6,228 nucleotides of DNA from Haloarculaceae archaeon (GCA_018609665.1 JAHENN010000108.1:1-6228), one strand, 5' to 3'. Numbered from the stretch's first letter, positions 1 through 5,410 are shown. Notes: generated by a model not told the origin, from the letters alone. Translations and numbers: made by a program.

Positions 1-707
1 GAGTTGGCACCCGATCCCAGTGCTTCCGGAACCTGGAGGTAGGGCACCTCGTCCTCGGCACCGGGCTTGTCGCCACAGTCGATCAGCAGGCGCGTCTCGG
101 GCGTCGAGAGGATGAACGAGGCGCGGCCGACCTCGCGACAGCAGCCGAGCGTGGTGATCCGGACCCACTGCTCCTCGGAGAGCCGCTGGCGGTGGATCTG
201 CCGGCCCACCCGTTCGAGGATCTCCCGGCGCTCGTCGCGCTCCTGTTTCAGGAAGTTGCGGACGTTCGAGACGGTCGAGGACGCGATGGGCGGCGTGCGG
301 ACGACCTCCGGCGTCCAGCCGACGCGCTGGGTGATCTCCCGGAGCGTCGAGCCGTGACGGCCGATGACCATCCCCGGCTTCTGGGCCTCGATGACCACCT
401 CGCCGGTGTCGGCGTGGAAGTCGAGGTCGGTGACGCCGGCCTCCTCGGGGACGATTTCGCGGACCTGCTCGCGGGCGTCCCGGGGCCGGGAGAGCACCTC
501 GGGGTCCGGGCGGACGGTGATGCGCTTCCGGAGCTGTGAGGCCAGCCGACGGATGAGGTCGCCGTCGCCGGCGAACTTCTTCGGGTCGCGGGTGTAGACG
601 ACGAGTTCCGGACCCTCGTAGGTCACGTCGGAGACGGAGACGTCGTTCGGAACCTCGCTGGCGATCGTTTCCTTGATATCCTCGAGTTGCCGCTCTACTG
701 CGCTCAT
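1..707 (-). CDS. aCPSF1 / FttA transcription-termination ribonuclease (N-terminal part, cut by window edge)
   Basis: Archaeal CPSF-like beta-CASP metallo-beta-lactamase ribonuclease, which cleaves nascent RNA 3' ends and causes factor-dependent transcription termination (known for the family). The minus-strand reading frame starts at ATG 707-705 and gives 235 residues before running off position 1. Residues 1 to about 70 form the N-terminal KH-like region. A second KH domain carries the G-x-x-G loop as GMVIGRHG at residues 112-119, followed by a basic linker (about 150-176). The metallo-beta-lactamase domain begins with WVRITTLGCCREVGRASF (181-198) and LLIDCG (207-212). The zinc-binding HxHxDH motif and the beta-CASP domain would lie beyond the edge and cannot be checked. 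The start is supported because translation is colinear with the family from the first residues. No Shine-Dalgarno sequence precedes it. The upstream gene is divergent, so aCPSF1 has its own promoter. Confidence 0.95.
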   Translation of the reverse strand, partial: MSAVERQLEDIKETIASEVPNDVSVSDVTYEGPELVVYTRDPKKFAGDGDLIRRLASQLRKRITVRPDPEVLSRPRDAREQVREIVPEEAGVTDLDFHADTGEVVIEAQKPGMVIGRHGSTLREITQRVGWTPEVVRTPPIASSTVSNVRNFLKQERDERREILERVGRQIHRQRLSEEQWVRITTLGCCREVGRASFILSTPETRLLIDCGDKPGAEDEVPYLQVPEALGSGAN

Positions 708-720
708 AGTATAGGCCTTT

Positions 721-734
721 GAACGTGGGCGTTC
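721..734. repeat. Inverted repeat GAACG-TGGG-CGTTC upstream of aCPSF1
   Basis: A perfect 5-bp inverted repeat with a 4-base centre ends 13 bases before the aCPSF1 start codon. In the transcript it would form a small hairpin close to the start; as DNA it could be a short operator. Short arms in GC-rich DNA make chance occurrence possible. Confidence 0.35.
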
Positions 735-873
735 CGAGCCGGCGGCCGCCGTCGGTACCCGCCGACCTGGTCGACGACGGCAACGACGACGAGGCGCCGG
801 GGTCGGACGGACGGCATCGTTCGGCCGCGGGAGGCACCGGAAAACCCGCTCGTGGTCGGGGCTTATCCGTCAC

Positions 874-884
874 CCATATAAAAT
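874..884 (-). promoter_or_regulatory. TATA-type promoter element, probably of aCPSF1
   Basis: On the minus strand this reads ATTTTATATGG, preceded by the purine-rich CGAAGG, a good fit to an archaeal BRE plus TATA box in otherwise very GC-rich DNA. Initiation about 25-27 nt downstream would fall near position 850, giving aCPSF1 a 5' leader of roughly 140 nt. On the plus strand the same bases give CCATATAAAAT, but the sequence before it (GTCACC) is a poor BRE. Minus-strand use is therefore preferred but not certain. Confidence 0.5.
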
Positions 885-1116
885 CCTTCGCAAAGCAGCA
901 CGCGCTCGGCCGCGGTCCCGGTCCGTGGGCCGACACCCCGTCGAGCGGGTTAATTCGACGAAAGAACCAGATGATTTTGACAATCACGGCGTCCGGCGTG
1001 CGCCGACGTTCGACGATGCTTCGAGACGCGACGTCCTGCGGAGTCTCGGCGCCGCGACCGCCGGTACCGCGGTCGTCGACGCCGAACAGCCCCGAGCGGC
1101 GCCGCCGGCCCGGCGG

Positions 1117-1126
1117 AAGGTTGAGG
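1117..1126 (+). promoter_or_regulatory. Weak TATA-like element for the 1150 gene
   Basis: AAGGTTGAGG has its centre about 27 bases before ATG 1150, the spacing expected for a leaderless haloarchaeal transcript. The element is a poor TATA match (GTTGAG). Its main value is that it favours ATG 1150 over the upstream GTG at 925 as the start. Confidence 0.3.
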
Positions 1127-1149
1127 CGACGCCGGCCCGACCGCCCGGC

Positions 1150-1635
1150 ATGGACGTCACGCCCGCCGCCGTCGCCGACGAGCGCGACCGCATCCGGGAC
1201 GACGACGCCGTCGTCGCGCTGATCAACGACGTCCGGGCCCGGCTCGGCCCGGCGTTCGGCGTCGAGGTCGACCCCGTCGGCGCCGAGCGGTACCGTGAGG
1301 CGGTCGACGCCGTCTTCGCCGACGGCGACCGGGCGGTCAACGTCGCCGCGCTGTCGATGCTGCTTCGCGAACTGGACTGCGCCGGCGACTACCCCGGCTT
1401 CGTCGTCGACGAGTTCCTCGGCCGGAAGCTGGCGGCGACGGTCGCCGGCGGCCAGCCGCTGGCGCTGCTCGCGGAGGCGACGTTCCACGTCGCGGACGTT
1501 CACGTCCACGGCGACGAAGGTGACGCCGCGGGCGACGACGACCGGCTGGCCGCGCTGGCGGCCGGCTTCCAGACCCGCCTGCCCGGGTGGGAATGGACCG
1601 AAACGGCGAGCCCCTTCGCCGTCGACCCCGGCTGA
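1150..1635 (+). CDS. Hypothetical protein, 161 residues
   Basis: I do not recognise the family. The product is acidic and soluble-looking, with no membrane segment in this start choice. Predicted helical stretches cover residues 5-32 (AAVADERDRIRDDDAVVALI) and 46-98, the latter including VNVAALSMLLREL (63-75) and DEFLGRKLAATVAG (87-100). A histidine group lies in TFHVADVHVHG (111-121: H113, H118, H120), followed by an acidic loop (122-131), with tryptophans at 147 and 149 near the C-terminus. There is one cysteine (C76). GC-rich third codon positions support real coding. ATG 1150 is chosen because a TATA-like element lies 27 bases upstream and protein-like sequence begins there. An in-frame GTG at 925 would add 75 residues containing a Tat-signal-like stretch. 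The gene stands alone, 68 bases before the lipoprotein gene. Confidence 0.75.
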   Translation: MDVTPAAVADERDRIRDDDAVVALINDVRARLGPAFGVEVDPVGAERYREAVDAVFADGDRAVNVAALSMLLRELDCAGDYPGFVVDEFLGRKLAATVAGGQPLALLAEATFHVADVHVHGDEGDAAGDDDRLAALAAGFQTRLPGWEWTETASPFAVDPG

Positions 1636-1673
1636 GCGGCCCCGGCCGGCCGACCGCGCCGGCGGCCATCAGA

Positions 1674-1680
1674 CGTATCC
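1674..1680 (+). promoter_or_regulatory. Possible core promoter element CGTATCC of the lipoprotein gene
   Basis: CGTATCC is centred about 27 bases before ATG 1704, the TATA-box position for a leaderless transcript. It is the only AT-richer spot in an otherwise GC-rich 68-base spacer. The same heptamer sits at almost the same distance before azlC. It is a weak match to a classical TATA box. Confidence 0.35.
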
Positions 1681-1703
1681 GCCCGCCCGGACCGGTCGAA
1701 GGT

Positions 1704-2294
1704 ATGCAACGACGCCAGTACCTCGCCGCCGGCACCGCCGCCGTCGGAGCGACCCTCGCCGGCTGTACCGGCGGTGGCGGCGACGGCGACGGCTCGACCG
1801 GCACGCTCGCGACCCGGGTGACCGACCAGCCCGGCGACATCGACGACTTCGAGTCCTGCGTCGTCACCGTCACCGGGATTCGCGTGCGACCGTCCGACGA
1901 CGAGGAGACGGACACGGAAACGGACGGACCCGACCCCGACGGAGACGACGAGGACGAAGGCGAGGCGTCCTACGACGTCGACGACGCCGAGGCCGACCTC
2001 GTACAGTTGCAGGACGGCGAGACGGAGCTGGTCGCCGAGCAGGAGCTCGAAACGGGCGAGTACGACTACCTGAAGCTGGCCGTCTCGGACGTCGACGCGA
2101 CGCTGGCGAACGGCGACGACGCCGAGGTCGACACGCCCGGCGACGCGCCGCTGACGTTCGACGAGTCCTTCGAGGTCCGGGCCGACGCCCGGACGGTGTT
2201 CACCGCCGACTTCACGCCGGTCAAGCGGGGACAGTCGGGGAGCTACGTGCTGCAGCCGGTCGCCGACGGCGTCGAGGTCACCCACGAGGAGTGA
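1704..2294 (+). CDS. Tat-exported lipoprotein with DUF4382-like domain
   Basis: Predicted secreted, membrane-anchored protein of 196 residues with unknown function. It begins MQRRQYL, a twin-arginine motif at residues 3-4, followed by a hydrophobic stretch and the lipobox LAGC (18-21), so Cys21 should carry the lipid anchor. A Gly/Asp linker (22-32) leads into a DUF4382-type beta-rich domain. Its landmarks are TLATRVTDQPGDIDDFESC with VTVTGIRV (34-61), the LVQLQDG block (99-105), an ELETGEYDYLKLAV block (115-127), FEVRADARTVFTADF (156-170) and YVLQPVADGVEV near the C-terminus (181-192). Residues 64-95 are an acidic, low-complexity insertion rich in Asp and Glu, consistent with a surface protein in high salt. 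ATG 1704 is preferred over in-frame upstream starts because it puts the Tat motif at the N-terminus. Domain assignment is by pattern recognition; the Tat/lipobox call is firm. Confidence 0.88.
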   Translation: MQRRQYLAAGTAAVGATLAGCTGGGGDGDGSTGTLATRVTDQPGDIDDFESCVVTVTGIRVRPSDDEETDTETDGPDPDGDDEDEGEASYDVDDAEADLVQLQDGETELVAEQELETGEYDYLKLAVSDVDATLANGDDAEVDTPGDAPLTFDESFEVRADARTVFTADFTPVKRGQSGSYVLQPVADGVEVTHEE

Positions 2295-2315
2295 CGCGTC
2301 CGGAAACGACAGGCC

Positions 2316-2322
2316 CGTATCC
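2316..2322 (+). promoter_or_regulatory. Possible core promoter element CGTATCC of azlCD
   Basis: CGTATCC is centred about 25 bases before ATG 2344 in a 49-base spacer. It matches the heptamer before the lipoprotein gene. It is weak as a TATA box, so azlCD might instead be co-transcribed with the lipoprotein gene. Confidence 0.3.
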
Positions 2323-2343
2323 CCGCGCGCCGAAGCGGCGGTA

Positions 2344-3030
2344 ATGGCCACGCGTCGCGGTTCGTTTCTCGAGGGTGTCCGGGCGGTCGCGCCCGTCCTC
2401 GTCGGTATCGTCCCGTTCGGGCTGGTCGCCGGTGCCGCCGCGGTCGAGGTCGGGCTCTCGGGCGCGCAGGCGGTCGGCCTCTCGGTGGTCGTCTTCGCCG
2501 GCGCTTCCCAGCTGGCCGCCATCGAGCTGCTCGGCGCGGAGGCGCCACTGGCCGTGGTCGTGGCGACGGCGCTGGTGATCAACCTCCGGATGCTGATGTA
2601 CTCGGCGTCGATCGCCCCGTATCTCCGGGGGCTGTCGACGCGGTGGCGGGCCGGGCTGGCGTACCTGTTGACCGACCAGGCGTACGCGCTGTCGGTGACG
2701 CGGTTCGGCGCCGACGGGGCGGTCCGGCGGCGCTGGTACTACCTCGGCGTCGCGGCGCCGCTGTGGGCCGTCTGGCAGCTCTGCACCGTCGCCGGCGTCG
2801 TCGTCGGCGCGCGGGTGCCCGACTCGCTGCCGCTTTCCTTCGCCGTCCCGCTGACGTTCCTGGCGCTGCTGCTGCCGGCGGTGACGGACCGCGCGGGCGC
2901 CGTCGCGGCGGTCGTCGGCGGGGCCGGCGCCACCCTCGGGGCCGACCTCCCGCTGAACCTGGGGCTCATCGCCGGCGCCGTCGCCGGCGTGGCTGCCGGC
3001 GTCGCCGTCGAGTCGGGCGGTGACCGATGA
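2344..3030 (+). CDS. azlC: AzlC family branched-chain amino acid exporter subunit
   Basis: Large membrane subunit of an AzlC-AzlD pair. Characterised relatives (AzlCD of Bacillus, BrnFE of Corynebacterium, YgaZH of E. coli) export branched-chain amino acids, and in some cases methionine or analogues. The 228-residue length is usual for the family. Visible landmarks are GIVPFGLVAG (21-30) in the first hydrophobic segment, FAGASQLAAIELLG (51-64), NLRMLMYSASIAPYL (80-94) with its conserved Asn-Leu-Arg, and LLTDQAYAL (108-115). Further hydrophobic segments lie at about 131-156, 162-180, 183-200 and 203-222. The start lies 49 bases after the lipoprotein stop, and the C-terminal codons overlap azlD. 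The exact substrate cannot be read from the sequence. No adjacent Lrp- or TetR-type regulator gene is in the window. Confidence 0.93.
   Translation: MATRRGSFLEGVRAVAPVLVGIVPFGLVAGAAAVEVGLSGAQAVGLSVVVFAGASQLAAIELLGAEAPLAVVVATALVINLRMLMYSASIAPYLRGLSTRWRAGLAYLLTDQAYALSVTRFGADGAVRRRWYYLGVAAPLWAVWQLCTVAGVVVGARVPDSLPLSFAVPLTFLALLLPAVTDRAGAVAAVVGGAGATLGADLPLNLGLIAGAVAGVAAGVAVESGGDR
3016..3023 (+). promoter_or_regulatory. Ribosome binding site of azlD
   Basis: GGCGGTGA matches the archaeal Shine-Dalgarno consensus GGAGGTGA with one mismatch and ends 3 bases before the azlD ATG. It lies inside azlC and supports coupled translation. Most other genes in the window lack such a site. Confidence 0.55.
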
Positions 3031-3356
3031 CCGCCGCGACCGAGGTGTGGGCCGTCGTCGTCGCCGTCGGCGTCGGCACCTTCTGCATTCGCGTTTCGTT
3101 CATCTACCTCTTCGAGTACGTCTCGGAGGTGCCCGACGGCCTCGAGCGGGCGCTCCGGCTCGTCCCGCCGGCGGTGCTTTCGGCGCTGGTCGTCCCCGCC
3201 GTCGTCGTCGTCGACGGGTCGCCGGCGCTGTCGCTCGACAACGGACGGCTCCTCGCCGCCGCCGCCGCAGCCGTCGTCGCCTGGCGGACCGAGAACATCC
3301 TCGCCACCATCGTCGTCGGGATGGCCGTCCTCCTCGGCCTCCAGCTGGTGGTGTAA
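3027..3356 (+). CDS. azlD: AzlD family branched-chain amino acid exporter subunit
   Basis: Small membrane partner of AzlC, 109 residues, usual for the family. Three or four hydrophobic segments are visible: about 7-31, including GTFCIRVSFIYLF (17-29); 43-62, with the conserved LRLVPPAVLSAL block (43-54); 75-86; and 91-108. The AWRTEN motif (85-90) before ILATIVVGMAVL (91-102) is typical of AzlD proteins. The start codon overlaps the azlC stop in an ATGA arrangement with a good Shine-Dalgarno sequence, so the pair is almost certainly translated together from one mRNA and acts as a heteromeric exporter in the cytoplasmic membrane. The stop codon lies inside an inverted repeat (3351-3372). Confidence 0.92.
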   Translation: MTAATEVWAVVVAVGVGTFCIRVSFIYLFEYVSEVPDGLERALRLVPPAVLSALVVPAVVVVDGSPALSLDNGRLLAAAAAAVVAWRTENILATIVVGMAVLLGLQLVV

Positions 3357-3372
3357 CTACAGGTGGTTACAC
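3351..3372. repeat. Perfect inverted repeat GTGTAAC-N8-GTTACAC over the azlD stop
   Basis: Seven-bp arms (3351-3357 and 3366-3372) match perfectly around an 8-base centre, and the left arm contains the azlD stop codon. GTTACA occurs again at 3397-3402, 31 bp from the first GTTACA (3366). In RNA the arms could form a 7-bp hairpin, but there is no U-run after it. As DNA it has the geometry of a dimeric regulator site upstream of the next gene. Confidence 0.55.
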
Positions 3373-3396
3373 ATCCGAAGAAGATAACGCAGAACA

Positions 3397-3404
3397 GTTA
3401 CAAC
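3397..3404 (+). promoter_or_regulatory. Possible TATA element of the DUF2061 gene (GTTACAAC)
   Basis: GTTACAAC is centred about 26 bases before ATG 3427, in an AT-richer spacer (3354-3404) with no Shine-Dalgarno sequence. This placement fits a leaderless transcript. The first six bases repeat the right arm of the inverted repeat upstream, so the site may be both core promoter and regulator half-site. Confidence 0.35.
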
Positions 3405-3426
3405 AGCCCCGGCCCTACAGTACGGC

Positions 3427-3648
3427 ATGGGTTTCGCCAGGGGGAAACCACACCAGACTCTCTCGCGGGCGATGGTCAAGACGCTCGGCTACCGTCTGCT
3501 GATGGTCTGTATCACCGTCGTCGTCGCCTTCGCGGTCGTGGGGGACGCCGAGCAGGCGCTCGGCATCGGTATCGTCGCCAACCTCGTGAAGACGGGGACG
3601 TACCTCGGCTACGAGCGGCTCTGGGACCGCATCGACTGGGGGGTCTGA
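3427..3648 (+). CDS. DUF2061 small membrane protein
   Basis: A 73-residue protein matching the DUF2061 pattern, a short membrane domain of unknown function found in bacteria and archaea, sometimes fused to adenylylsulfate kinase or other enzymes. Visible features are the N-terminal LSRAMVKTLGYRLLM (12-26), corresponding to the family's K-T-x-x-[WY]-R start; a hydrophobic segment TVVVAFAVVG (30-39); A-L-G-I-G-I-V-A-N-L-V-K-T (44-56); and the characteristic YERLWDRIDWG end (62-72). Two membrane helices are expected, with the C-terminal Tyr-Glu-Arg-Leu-Trp motif at the membrane edge. It stands alone as a single-domain protein, 70 bases after azlD. Whether it is functionally linked to azlCD is unknown; its own TATA-like element suggests separate transcription. 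Confidence 0.88.
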   Translation: MGFARGKPHQTLSRAMVKTLGYRLLMVCITVVVAFAVVGDAEQALGIGIVANLVKTGTYLGYERLWDRIDWGV

Positions 3649-3778
3649 GGGGCGTCCGCCGCCCGCAGGCGGGACGTTCACGCCCTCCGCGCGGACGAAC
3701 GCCGGACCCGCGGGAGCCGCGACGCGCCCGGGGTCGGGGCGGGGAGCGGCGCGAGGACTGGTCCGACGATACGCGGGG

Positions 3779-3785
3779 TTTAATA
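3779..3785 (+). promoter_or_regulatory. TATA box of proS
   Basis: TTTAATA, preceded by GCGGGG, is centred 27 bases before the proS ATG (3809), predicting initiation at or within a base or two of the start codon. It is the clearest TATA match on the plus strand. No Shine-Dalgarno sequence is present, in keeping with a leaderless mRNA. The rest of the 160-bp spacer (3649-3808) is extremely GC-rich, with short self-complementary stretches such as CCCGCAGGCGGG (3662-3673) and TCCGCGCGGA (3686-3695). Confidence 0.6.
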
Positions 3786-3808
3786 CCGCGCTACGGCACG
3801 CCTCCTGT

Positions 3809-5260
3809 ATGAGCGGCGACCAGGAACTCGGCATCACCGAGTCGAAGGAGCACAGCCCCGGCGACTGGTACGCGGAGGTCGTCCAGAAGGCCGGCCTGGC
3901 GGACTACGCGCCGATGGGCGGGTTCATCGTCACCCGGCCCCGGGGGTACGCGGTGTGGGAGCGCCTCAAGTCGCACCTCGACGGCTGGTTCAAGGACACC
4001 GGCGTCGACAACGCCTACTTCCCGATGTTCATCCCCGAGGGCTACCTCGAGCGGGAGAAGGACATCGTCGAGGGGTTCGATCCCGAGGTGGCGTGGGTGA
4101 CCCACGGCGGCCACGACGAACTCGAGGAGCGGCTGGCCGTCCGGCCCACGAGCGAGTCGATCATCGCGCCGTTCATGGCCCAGTGGGTGCGCAGCTACCG
4201 GGACCTGCCGCTGCGGCTCAACCAGTGGTGTTCGGTCGTCCGGTGGGAGGCCACCGAGACGAAGCCGTTCTTCCGCACCAAGGAGTTCCTCTGGCAGGAG
4301 GGCCACACCGCCCACGCCACCGAGGCCGACGCCTGGGAGGAGACGATGACTCGTCTCGGCCAGTACGAGCGGCTCTACGAGGAGGTGATGGCCATCCCGA
4401 GCATGACCGGCCGCAAGCCGGAACACGACAAGTTCCCCGGCGCCGACACGACGACGACCATCGAGGCGCTGATGCCCGACGGCAATTCCGTGCAGGCCGG
4501 CACCTCCCACTACCTCGGCACCTCCTTCGCCGACGCCTTCGACCTCACCTACACCGACGAGGACGAGGCCGAGCGGACCGCCCACACGACGTCGTGGGGG
4601 CTGTCCTGGCGCGCGATGGGGGCGCTCATCATGACCCACTCCGACGACCAGGGGCTGGTGCTGCCGCCCGAACTGGCGCCGACGCAGGTCGTCGTCGTCC
4701 CCATCTGGCAGGCCGACACCGAGGAGGCCGTCCGGGAGTACGCCGCCGACCTCGCCGCGGAGCTGGACGAGGAGTTCCGCGTCGAACTGGACGACCGCGA
4801 CGAGCGCAACCCCGGCTTCAAGTTCAACGAACACGAGCTGAACGGCGTCCCGCTGCGGGTCGAGATCGGCCCCGACGAGGTCGAGAACGGCGAGGCGACG
4901 CTCGTCCACCGACCGGACGGCGAGAGCGAGGTCGCCGACCGCGACGACATCGCCGGGTCGGTCGACGACGCCCTGGATGCGGTGTACGCCAAGCTGTACG
5001 CCGCCGCCGAGGAGAACCTCGAGAACAACGTCCGCGAGGCCCACGGCCGCGGCGAGATACTCGGCACGCTCGGCCGCCACGGCGGCTACGTGAAGACCGG
5101 CTGGTGCGGCGAGGAGGCCTGCGAGGCGGAGATCAAAGACGAGATCGCGGCCGAGATCGTCATGCTGCCGCTCGACGAGGAGGAGGAGCCAGTTCACGAC
5201 ACCTGCGGCGTCTGCGGCGACGACGCCGTCGAAACCGCGTACTTCGCGAAGAGCTACTGA
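3809..5260 (+). CDS. proS: Prolyl-tRNA synthetase, archaeal/eukaryal type
   Basis: Charges tRNA-Pro with proline in the cytoplasm using ATP. The 483-residue product is the usual length for the archaeal/eukaryal class, which lacks the bacterial editing insertion. Class II catalytic landmarks are the motif 1 region around FPMFIPEGYLEREKD (71-85), RPTSESIIAPF (112-122), motif 2 with NQWCSVVRWE (138-147) and the loop TKPFFRTKEFLWQEGHTAH (151-169), and motif 3 with GLSWRAMGALIMTHSDDQG (264-282). The anticodon-binding domain starts near VVVVPIW (294-300). The C-terminal zinc-binding domain has four candidate ligands, Cys433, Cys438, Cys466 and Cys469 (GWCGEEAC and CGVC), and the chain ends in Tyr as is typical. 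The start is fixed by the upstream TATA box and the family-like WYAEVVQKAGLADYAPMGG beginning at residue 20. All key motifs look intact. Confidence 0.97.
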   Translation: MSGDQELGITESKEHSPGDWYAEVVQKAGLADYAPMGGFIVTRPRGYAVWERLKSHLDGWFKDTGVDNAYFPMFIPEGYLEREKDIVEGFDPEVAWVTHGGHDELEERLAVRPTSESIIAPFMAQWVRSYRDLPLRLNQWCSVVRWEATETKPFFRTKEFLWQEGHTAHATEADAWEETMTRLGQYERLYEEVMAIPSMTGRKPEHDKFPGADTTTTIEALMPDGNSVQAGTSHYLGTSFADAFDLTYTDEDEAERTAHTTSWGLSWRAMGALIMTHSDDQGLVLPPELAPTQVVVVPIWQADTEEAVREYAADLAAELDEEFRVELDDRDERNPGFKFNEHELNGVPLRVEIGPDEVENGEATLVHRPDGESEVADRDDIAGSVDDALDAVYAKLYAAAEENLENNVREAHGRGEILGTLGRHGGYVKTGWCGEEACEAEIKDEIAAEIVMLPLDEEEEPVHDTCGVCGDDAVETAYFAKSY

Positions 5261-5284
5261 GCCGCCGGTCCCCGGGTCCCGACC

Positions 5285-5318
5285 GGGCGTCGGCGGACCG
5301 GAGCCGCTCCCGACGCCC
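5285..5318. repeat. GC-rich inverted repeat downstream of proS
   Basis: GGGCGTCGG (5285-5293) and CCGACGCCC (5310-5318) are perfect 9-bp complements with a 16-base loop, starting 24 bases after the proS stop. A 10-bp direct repeat CGTCGGCGGA (5288-5297 and 5319-5328) overlaps it. It could form a stable hairpin in the 3' end of the proS transcript. Archaeal terminators depend on U-rich tracts, which are absent, so I do not call it a terminator. Confidence 0.4.
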
Positions 5319-5351
5319 CGTCGGCGGAGCGGGTCCTGCGTTATCCGCACC

Positions 5352-5367
5352 TTATACATCCTTGTAT
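5352..5367. promoter_or_regulatory. Palindrome ATACA-TCCT-TGTAT with TATA-like element upstream of gltB
   Basis: A perfect 5-bp inverted repeat (5354-5358 and 5363-5367) with a 4-base centre lies in an AT-richer island. TTATAC (5352-5357) within it could itself be a distal TATA box, giving a leader of about 50 bases; otherwise the palindrome would sit about 65-78 bp upstream of a leaderless start. Size and symmetry suit a regulator operator. The regulator is unknown. Confidence 0.4.
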
Positions 5368-5404
5368 GGGGTAAACCACCCGCTAGTGTTTGAGGGGAAG
5401 CCTC

Positions 5405-5410
5405 TTATTA
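5405..5410 (+). promoter_or_regulatory. Proximal TATA-like element of gltB
   Basis: TTATTA is centred about 25 bases before ATG 5432, the position expected for a leaderless transcript. No Shine-Dalgarno sequence precedes the start. A nearby ATG at 5424 is followed by a stop after three codons and is not a gene start. Confidence 0.5.

Larger units (their letters stand above)
708..1149. other. 442-bp intergenic region between divergent genes
   Basis: No gene is supported here. Positions 708-860 are GC-rich with protein-unlike translations in all frames (Arg/Pro/Gly-rich). An AT-richer patch at 861-884 holds the TATA-like element. A second AT-richer patch at about 949-987 (TTAATTC, GATGATTTTGACAATC) has no recognisable gene or RNA. 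From about 1000 onward, the frame of the downstream gene has protein-like codon use and encodes a Tat-signal-like stretch (1021-1077). I see no tRNA, rRNA or convincing C/D-box RNA. Confidence 0.6.

Noticed and set aside
971..1018. ATG at 971 with TTGACA (977-982) and TTAATTC nearby, considered as a bacterial-type promoter, a small gene or a tRNA/C-D-box RNA
   Set aside because: The bacterial -35-like hexamer has no -10 partner and this is an archaeon. The T-loop resemblance has no surrounding tRNA stems. The C-box match is incomplete and no D box follows at the right spacing.
719..1222. Open frame of 167 codons starting with TTG in the first intergenic region
   Set aside because: The product is Arg/Pro/Ser-rich past residue 90, lacks any recognisable motif, and its second half is a frame-shifted shadow of the 1150 gene.
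1643..1652. Palindrome CGGCCGGCCG after the hypothetical protein gene
   Set aside because: A pure G/C 10-mer in a GC-only stretch; nothing suggests more than chance.
1500..2582. 360-codon antisense open frame across the hypothetical protein, lipoprotein and azlC genes
   Set aside because: Long antisense frames are expected in DNA with very high third-position GC. The sense strand has convincing genes with family motifs.
3653..3714. Several short GC palindromes in the spacer before proS (such as TCCGCGCGGA and CCCGCGGG)
   Set aside because: Four- to five-bp arms made only or almost only of G and C are frequent by chance at this base composition, and no T-rich tract follows.
3791..5359. 522-codon antisense open frame covering proS
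   Set aside because: It mirrors proS exactly, with a Val/Gly/Leu/Arg-rich low-complexity product. proS has all class II synthetase motifs.
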